37,145 bases of DNA from Synergistaceae bacterium (lineage in GTDB: Bacteria; Synergistota; Synergistia; Synergistales; Aminobacteriaceae): the NCBI GenBank assembly GCA_031280635.1, contig JAITGK010000176.1, positions 1 through 37,145 of the forward strand, written 5' to 3'. Below, one piece after another: positions 32,230-37,145 of this stretch. Below the pieces are notes generated by a model. It searched no databases, was not told the origin of the DNA, and saw nothing but the letters and a program-made list of their open reading frames with translations. Each line of letters begins with the position of its first letter. Within the stretch, counting starts at the first letter, position 1. The position numbers and the translations under genes are program-made.

Positions 32230-34686
32230 TCAATGGGCTCGCCCTTTGTCCAAAAGATGGGAGACCAGTTTCACCGCGCCTATGGCGTCGGGGGAGTAAC
32301 CGTCCGCGCCGATCTTCTGGCTGTAGTCGCCGCTCACCGACGCCCCGCCCACGATCACCCGCACCTGGGGAAGGGTCTTTCGGAGCGCTGTCACGTTTTC
32401 CTCCATGCGGGGCATGGTGCTGGTCATCAGGGCTGAGAGGCCCACGATCTGCGCTCCGTGCTCGCGGGCGGCCCTCTCAATCTCCGCGCAGGGGACGTTC
32501 TTCCCCAGGTCCACCACCGTGTAGCCATGGCTTCGAAGCATTGTCGCCACCACGTTTTTGCCCAAGTCGTGCAGGTCTCCCTCCACCGTGGCTAAAACCA
32601 CTGTCCCTTTGTCCACGTTGGCGCCCGACACGGCGATGCGCTCCAGTTCCGCGTCACAGACCCTCTGGGCGGCGGACGCGGACGACAGGAGCTGGGGCAG
32701 AAAATACCGCCCTGAGTCATAGAGCGCGCCTACCTCCGATAAGGCCGGCGCCACGCCCAGGTTGATGATCGACACCGGGTCCGCGCCCGCCTCGTCCATA
32801 GCCTGCCCCAGGGCTCCAGCCTTGTCGGGATCGCCCTGGACAATGGCGCGCCGCAGCTCCACCCACTTGTCCTCGCCCTCTGCGGGGCTTTCCTTTTTAA
32901 TCGCCGCCTTTGGGGACGCGGCTGGCGTTTGTGTTTGCAAATGCAAAGACAAAAATCCCTCGGCCAGGGAAAGAAATTTTTTCGCGTCCCTGTCGTGCCC
33001 GCACAGGAGGTCTCCCGCGGCGATGGTCTCGGCGATGCCACGATCCAAGGGGTTGGCTATGGCCACGTCGAGTCCCGCGGCCATGGCCATAGCCAGCCAT
33101 GTCCTGTTGATGACGCTCCGGGCGGGCATCCCGTGGGAGATGTTGCTGAGGCCCAGCATCGTGGAACAGCCCAACTCCCCTATACGGCGCAACGTTTCAA
33201 GGCCCGCGCGGGGGGCTTCAGAGTCCGCCCCCACCGCCATACAGAGCCCGTCCACCACCAACATGGATCGGGGGAAGCCCATTCGATCCGCCGTCATCAC
33301 GATCCGTTCCACCAGGGCCACGCGGCCATCGGCGCCCTCAGGAATGCCTTGCTCGTCCAGAGGCAGCACCGCCAGGACGGCCCCATAACGCCGCGCCAGC
33401 TCGATACCCTTTTCCACCTCTCCGGCCTTGGCTGTCACGGAGTTGATGAGGGGGATACCCGTGCAGGCCCGCAGGCCCGCCTCAACCACGTCGGGCCGGT
33501 CACTGTCGATGGAAAGGGGCAGGTCGGAGGCGCTTTCGACGGCAGCCACGGCTTTTTTCATCGCCTCCACTTGGTCGATGCCGGGAAGTCCGATATTTAC
33601 ATCCAAAAGGCTTGCCCCGGCCTCCTGCTGAGCGCGGGCCAGGTCACGCGCCGCCCCCCAAGCCCCGGCGGCCACGTGGGGCTTCACAGCGGGGCGGGAG
33701 GCGTTGATGCCCTCTCCCACCAAGGTCAGAGGACGACCCCGCCCGCCGAGTACCAGGCGGCCGCGACTGGCAAAGGGGAGAACGTCGTGGCGCGTGGGGG
33801 GCGGAAGCGAAAGCCCAGCAAGGCGTTTTTTCAGGGCGGCAATGTGTCTAGGCGTCGTTCGGCAGCACCCGCCCACCACAGCGGCCCCGGCCTTCACCAG
33901 GCGCTCCGCCGCCGCCGCGTAGTCCTCTGGCGGCCACTGCTCCGCGTCGTCCGGTAGGCCCGCGTTCGCGTACACAAAAACTGGCAGGCCCGCGTTCGCG
34001 TGGAGCAGGGAGACGGTTTCGACGTAAGCGCCCGGCCCCATGCCGCAGTTGGCCCCCACTGCCATGGCCCCCACGGCCCGTGCCCAGTGGGCGGCCACCT
34101 CGGGCGGGGTACCGGTTACGGTACGCCCCTGCTGCTCGAAGGTGAAACTGACCACGAAGGGAAACCCCCTGTCCAGGTCTTTCAGCGCCGCCACAGCGGC
34201 CTTGACCTCCCGCAGGTCCAGCGCCGTCTCGATGAGGATGAAGTCCGCGCCGCCGTCGATGAGACCCCGGAATTGCGGACGGAACGCTTCCATCGCCCCC
34301 TCGAAGGAAAGGGAGCCAAAGGGCTCCAAAAGCTCCCCCAGGGGCCCCGCGCAGCCGGCCACCAGACGATCGTCCCCAGCGATCTCCCGAGCGAGGCGGG
34401 CGGCTGCTTGGGATATCTCCGTAGCGCTGTCTCCCAAACCCCGGTGGGCCAGCTTCAGGGAACTGCCCCCGAAGGAGTTTGTCTCGACGATGTCCGCTCC
34501 CGCGTCGATGTAGGCCTTGTGGATGGCGCGCACCACGTCGGGACGCTCCAGGTTCATCTCCTCCGGCAGCATGGGCGGGGTCCAGCCCCGTTCCGCCAGC
34601 ATCGTTCCCATCCCGCCGTCCAGCAAAAGCAGAGTGTTCCCTAGTCGTTTCAGCAACGACGCGCGTCCGCTTTTCTTCTCAGTCAT
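32230..34686 (-). CDS. metH: Cobalamin-dependent methionine synthase, three-domain form
   Basis: 818 residues. The homocysteine-binding domain (1 to about 295) has GGMGTMLAERG, ETNSFGGSS and zinc ligands in GANCGMGP and VGGCCRTTPRHI. The pterin-binding domain (about 320-580) has GEGINASRP, DVNIGLPG, PLSIDSDRPDVVEA and LGLSNISHGMP. The B12 cap and Rossmann domains (about 620-818) contain the cobalt-ligand His in EGDLHDLGKNVV. The C-terminal SAM-binding reactivation domain of E. coli MetH (1227 residues) is missing, so a separate reactivation system is needed. ATG 34686 is used because AGGGG lies 9 bases before it. It begins 12 bases after the chemoreceptor stop, so the two are probably co-transcribed. 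Confidence 0.93.
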   Translation of the reverse strand: MTEKKSGRASLLKRLGNTLLLLDGGMGTMLAERGWTPPMLPEEMNLERPDVVRAIHKAYIDAGADIVETNSFGGSSLKLAHRGLGDSATEISQAAARLAREIAGDDRLVAGCAGPLGELLEPFGSLSFEGAMEAFRPQFRGLIDGGADFILIETALDLREVKAAVAALKDLDRGFPFVVSFTFEQQGRTVTGTPPEVAAHWARAVGAMAVGANCGMGPGAYVETVSLLHANAGLPVFVYANAGLPDDAEQWPPEDYAAAAERLVKAGAAVVGGCCRTTPRHIAALKKRLAGLSLPPPTRHDVLPFASRGRLVLGGRGRPLTLVGEGINASRPAVKPHVAAGAWGAARDLARAQQEAGASLLDVNIGLPGIDQVEAMKKAVAAVESASDLPLSIDSDRPDVVEAGLRACTGIPLINSVTAKAGEVEKGIELARRYGAVLAVLPLDEQGIPEGADGRVALVERIVMTADRMGFPRSMLVVDGLCMAVGADSEAPRAGLETLRRIGELGCSTMLGLSNISHGMPARSVINRTWLAMAMAAGLDVAIANPLDRGIAETIAAGDLLCGHDRDAKKFLSLAEGFLSLHLQTQTPAASPKAAIKKESPAEGEDKWVELRRAIVQGDPDKAGALGQAMDEAGADPVSIINLGVAPALSEVGALYDSGRYFLPQLLSSASAAQRVCDAELERIAVSGANVDKGTVVLATVEGDLHDLGKNVVATMLRSHGYTVVDLGKNVPCAEIERAAREHGAQIVGLSALMTSTMPRMEENVTALRKTLPQVRVIVGGASVSGDYSQKIGADGYSPDAIGAVKLVSHLLDKGRAH

Positions 34687-34698
34687 CGTTATCAACCC

Positions 34699-36597
34699 CT
34701 AAAGTGTGTTTGCTTTTTCCTCAAAGTGTATTTGCTTTTTCCTCGTTGGTTGGTTGCTTTCGGGCAGAGACAAGTGGGCAATGGGGGGCAGCGCCGCGTC
34801 GCCAATACTGAACTGGGCCACCTGTCGCTGCATTTCACTAGCGATGGCGGCCAGTTTTTTGCTGGACTCCGCGATCTCGGCGACGCCCAACGACTGCTCC
34901 TGCGCCGAGGCGGCGATGTCCCTTGCGGCATCGGAGGTCTTGGAACAGATAGTCCCAAGCTCTTCCGCGGAGGCCCGCACTATTTTGCTAGATTCAAACA
35001 GGTCGTGGGTCACGGCGGTGATCTGCTTCATTTCGTTGTTGAGTTCGGTGACGTTGACGATAATCTTCTTGAACATTTTACCGTTCTCGGCGACGACCTC
35101 CACACCCTTCTCGGTCTCGGCGACGCCCAGGTGCATCAGCTCCACGGTGTTATCCGTGTCCTTCTGGATTTCAGAGATCTCCGCCGTGATTTTTTCCGTG
35201 GCCTGACGGGACTGCTCGGCCAACTTGCGCACCTCCTCCGCCACCACGGCGAAGCCACGGCCTTGATCCCCAGCCCGCGCCGCCTCAATGGCCGCGTTGA
35301 GCGCCAGGAGGTTCGTTTGGTTTGAAATAGCGTTGATGAGCTCCACGATCTCATCGATTTTTTTGTACTTCTCTCCTAGGAGCTCAATGGCGTCGGCAGT
35401 CTGTCTCGTGGTCTCCGCGATGCTGCCCATTTGCTTCATCGCCTCGTAAAGGGACACATTTCCCTCTTTCGCCACATCCAAGGTCTGTTTAGATTTCTCG
35501 GACACCACCGCGCTGATGGAGGCGACGTTTTCCAGCCCCCTGCCGATCTCCTCCACAGAAGCGGTTACGCTGTTCACTGCCCGCATTTGGCTTTCCGTGT
35601 CCTTGGCGATGCCGTCCACGGTGTCAACGATATCCTCAGCCGACTGAGCTGACTGCTCCGAGGCGGCCGAGAGAAGCCCGCTGGCGTCGAAGAGGTTTTC
35701 AGAGGAGTCGTTGACCTGCGTTAGCACGGAGGTTAAACTGTGAGCCATACCGCTTATGGACTTGCACAGAGCGCCGATCTCGTCTTTTCTGTTGTTTTTC
35801 GCAAAGGTCGCGTGGAGGTTGCCCGCCGCTATCTCGGCGGAGATGCCGCAGATGTCCGTAATGGGCTTCACAAAGCGCTTGGTGTATGCAAAGGTCAGTA
35901 TCAAAACGACAGCCAGAAGCGTGGAGAACCCCGTCGTCGTGTAAAAAAGCAGCCTTTTATTGTACGCCCTTGCCTCCTTCTGCCAGATCGCCGCGCTCGC
36001 GTCTATCTCGGCGTTCCAGTCCTCACTCCAGAATCCAGTGCCTATGACCCACTTCCAGGGCTTGAACTCAATGGAATACCCTATCTTGGGCTTTCCAACG
36101 GTCTCGCCGGGCTTTTCGTAGTAAAACTTTGTGAAGTCCCCGCCGCGCATACCGGACTCAATGATCGCCCGTATCATTTCCATGTTGTTGGCGTCAAGGG
36201 CCCTGACGCGGTTTTTTCCCTCAATTTGGGGGGTTATCGGGTGCAAGACGTTATTGCCCTCCGTGTCGTCTATCCAGAAGTAGTTGCCGCCCTTCAGGGC
36301 CTTGTTGCTCGTATCGTACCGGACGACGCGGACCAGCTCTTTGGCCGAGAACTGGGCCTCCTCCAGCGTCAGTTTTCCTGCCTTCACCTGACTGTCGAAA
36401 TACGTGAAGAGGGAGACGACTGCCAAGGTGATGTTTTTCATATCCGTCTTCTGCGCCTCAAACAAAGCGTCTCGGACGTACTGCAGGTTGTGCCTGTAGT
36501 CCGCCTCGATTTGCTCTACCTGAAACACAACAGCGACGGTCATCACCATAAGCATAATCCCGGCAATAGATAAGGTTAGCTTGTACCGCAAACTCAT
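34699..36597 (-). CDS. Methyl-accepting chemotaxis protein with periplasmic Cache domain
   Basis: A 632-residue transducer. It has a membrane helix at about 8-25 (LSIAGIMLMVMTVAVVF); a periplasmic single-Cache (sCache_2-like) domain at about 30-195 with YFWIDDTEGNNVLHP and PWKWVIGTGFW; a second helix at about 208-226; HAMP at about 228-280; and a long cytoplasmic coiled coil with the conserved hairpin tip (ISNQTNLLALNAAIEAARAGDQGRGFAVVA). sCache_2 domains often bind small carboxylates, but the ligand here is unknown. No CheW-binding pentapeptide is seen at the end; the tail is changed by a 22-bp tandem duplication. Leader element C and a terminator lie upstream. ATG 36597 has GGGGGAG 5 bases before it. 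Confidence 0.94.
   Translation of the reverse strand: MSLRYKLTLSIAGIMLMVMTVAVVFQVEQIEADYRHNLQYVRDALFEAQKTDMKNITLAVVSLFTYFDSQVKAGKLTLEEAQFSAKELVRVVRYDTSNKALKGGNYFWIDDTEGNNVLHPITPQIEGKNRVRALDANNMEMIRAIIESGMRGGDFTKFYYEKPGETVGKPKIGYSIEFKPWKWVIGTGFWSEDWNAEIDASAAIWQKEARAYNKRLLFYTTTGFSTLLAVVLILTFAYTKRFVKPITDICGISAEIAAGNLHATFAKNNRKDEIGALCKSISGMAHSLTSVLTQVNDSSENLFDASGLLSAASEQSAQSAEDIVDTVDGIAKDTESQMRAVNSVTASVEEIGRGLENVASISAVVSEKSKQTLDVAKEGNVSLYEAMKQMGSIAETTRQTADAIELLGEKYKKIDEIVELINAISNQTNLLALNAAIEAARAGDQGRGFAVVAEEVRKLAEQSRQATEKITAEISEIQKDTDNTVELMHLGVAETEKGVEVVAENGKMFKKIIVNVTELNNEMKQITAVTHDLFESSKIVRASAEELGTICSKTSDAARDIAASAQEQSLGVAEIAESSKKLAAIASEMQRQVAQFSIGDAALPPIAHLSLPESNQPTRKKQIHFEEKANTL
34701..34744. 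repeat. 22-bp tandem duplication at the chemoreceptor 3' end
   Basis: Two units of 22 bases (34701-34722 and 34723-34744), each AAAGTGT, G or A, TTTGCTTTTTCCTC, differ at one base. As 22 is not a multiple of three, the copies are read in different frames, giving tails RKKQIHFE and EKANTL. A single unit would give a tail such as RKKQTHFRG. Confidence 0.9.
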
Positions 36598-36630
36598 CGT
36601 TACTCCCCCTTTTAATGAAAAGATGCCGCC

Positions 36631-36670
36631 AAGATTATATATAAAAAAACAAGATTATATAGAAAAAAAC
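36631..36670. repeat. 20-bp tandem duplication before the chemoreceptor gene
   Basis: Units 36631-36650 and 36651-36670 (AAGATTATATA, T or G, AAAAAAAC) differ at one base. On the coding strand each unit holds a TATAAT-like hexamer after a T-run. The duplication extends the T-run side of the terminator and doubles a possible -10 box. Confidence 0.85.
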
Positions 36671-36697
36671 GGAGTCCTCTTTCAAAGAGTACCCCGT
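36662..36697 (-). terminator. Terminator between leader element C and the chemoreceptor gene
   Basis: ACGGGGTACTCTTT and AAAGAGGACTCCGT (minus strand, 36697 to 36669) form a long stem with one G-U and one mismatch, followed by seven T. T-runs on both sides make it potentially bidirectional. It may end the serine acetyltransferase transcript, or act as the expression platform of the leader element. Confidence 0.75.
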
Positions 36698-36715
36698 TTT
36701 TGTTCCTTCCTTAGG

Positions 36716-36806
36716 GCCGTTGGCTCTTTTGTGCGCAAAGTTTTTACCGTTTATATCCGACTTTTGGTCTCTTATTTCCGCGTATGATTGCGCAAACCGC
36801 TATAAA
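36716..36806 (-). promoter_or_regulatory. Conserved leader element, copy C (candidate cis-regulatory RNA)
   Basis: The core at 36806-36733 on the minus strand shares TTTATAGCGG, TTGCGCAATCAT, CGCGGAAA, AAGAGACCAAAAG, ATATAAACGG and AAAAACTTTGCGC with the other copies, then AGCCAACGGC (36725-36716) with copy B. UGCGCAA and UUGCGCA can pair across the core. It lies about 120-210 bases before the chemoreceptor start, in sense orientation, with the terminator between. Confidence 0.62.
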
Positions 36807-36827
36807 CGACTGGAATGGCTGAAAATT

Positions 36828-37145
36828 TCAGATCGTGTAATCCAAAAATTCCAAAACCTCCAGACCGAACTTTCGACCATCCTTCTCACCCTTGAAGCGC
36901 AGTTCGGGACTGGGGATACTGACGCGGGTGCGCGCCGGCACGCTCTTCGTAATAAAGGCGTTGGATCCGATCACCGTCCCCTCCCCAATCACCGTGTCGC
37001 CTCCAAAAATGGAGGTGCCGGAGTATATCGTCACGTGGTCCTCAATTGTCGGGTGGCGCTTCACGCCCCTCAGCGTCTGCCCGGCTCGCGGAGAAAGCGC
37101 GCCCAGCGTCACTCCCTGATAGATTTTCACATAGTCGCCGATGAT
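36828..37145 (-). CDS. Serine O-acetyltransferase (CysE/EpsC-like), C-terminal part
   Basis: The gene is cut by the right edge; 105 C-terminal residues are visible. The left-handed beta-helix hexapeptide pattern is clear: IIGDYVKIYQGVTLGA, KRHPTIEDHVTIYSGTSIFGGDTVIGEGTVIGSNAFITKSVP. The KRHPTI and DHVTIY blocks, with the catalytic-type His, and the GGDTVIG repeat are typical of serine acetyltransferases, which make O-acetylserine for cysteine synthesis. The remaining tail (about 30 residues) resembles the long EpsC form. An in-frame ATG at 37130 lies in the middle of the repeat and is not the start. It is followed by leader element C on the same strand. Confidence 0.85.
   Translation of the reverse strand: MIGDYVKIYQGVTLGALSPRAGQTLRGVKRHPTIEDHVTIYSGTSIFGGDTVIGEGTVIGSNAFITKSVPARTRVSIPSPELRFKGEKDGRKFGLEVLEFLDYTI

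Noticed and set aside
36597-36828. SAM, cobalamin or c-di-GMP riboswitch upstream of the chemoreceptor-metH operon
   Set aside because: I looked for the conserved cores of these classes in the leader and found none; GCGCAAA-like matches are too short and in the wrong order.

Overview
The window looks like a chromosomal segment of a Gram-negative, outer-membrane-bearing bacterium of the phylum Synergistota (Synergistetes). The best phylum marker is the subtilase at 18630-20471, whose C-terminus has the Cys-Asn-x-GFG / hydrophobic / Arg-Lys layout of the Synergist-CTERM sorting signal. Supporting signs are LptC/LptD-like proteins, frequent TTG and GTG starts with strong GGAGG-type ribosome sites, and a short three-domain MetH. 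This assignment rests on recognised families, not on a search.

Layout. 147-3990 (minus): an iron(III)/polyamine-type ABC importer with two different ATPases and one fused double permease, without a binding protein in view. 4418-12309 (minus): a division and cell-wall cluster, murC-murB-ftsQ-like-ftsA-ftsZ-SPOR-folC. 12571-14259 (plus): an orphan NarL-type response regulator and a 203-residue protein that may be half of a GT-B glycosyltransferase. 14299-16202 (minus): an Fsr-like MFS transporter and a small exported protein. 16282-18478 (minus): a lysW-lysX-lysY set, the amino-group-carrier-protein route to lysine (or arginine), behind a near-consensus promoter. 18630-20471 (minus): an exported subtilase carrying a 12-G tract. 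20958-28787 (plus): a LysM/M23 endopeptidase behind a structured leader, CTP synthase, two exported proteins of unknown function, and LptC-like and LptD-like envelope proteins. 28791-36597 (minus): a run of chemoreceptor, MetH, DegT aminotransferase, PglC-type sugar transferase, KAS III-like enzyme and NfeD. A serine acetyltransferase is cut by the right edge.

The intergenic DNA holds two dispersed families. The first is a conserved element of about 75 nt that occurs three times, each time in sense orientation upstream of a gene (ABC operon, 203-residue protein, chemoreceptor-metH operon). Two copies are followed by terminator-like hairpins before the start codon, so it is a candidate cis-regulatory RNA. 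The second is a family of short elements of about 80-110 bp with GAAACGCTGATCAAA-type terminal inverted repeats. Five copies are seen, and four sit at or next to the 3' ends of genes. In two of these the repeat supplies the gene's stop codon.

The three most unusual items are the leader family, the lysWXY set and the G12 tract just after the subtilase signal peptide. No tRNA, rRNA, CRISPR array, transposase or phage gene was seen.
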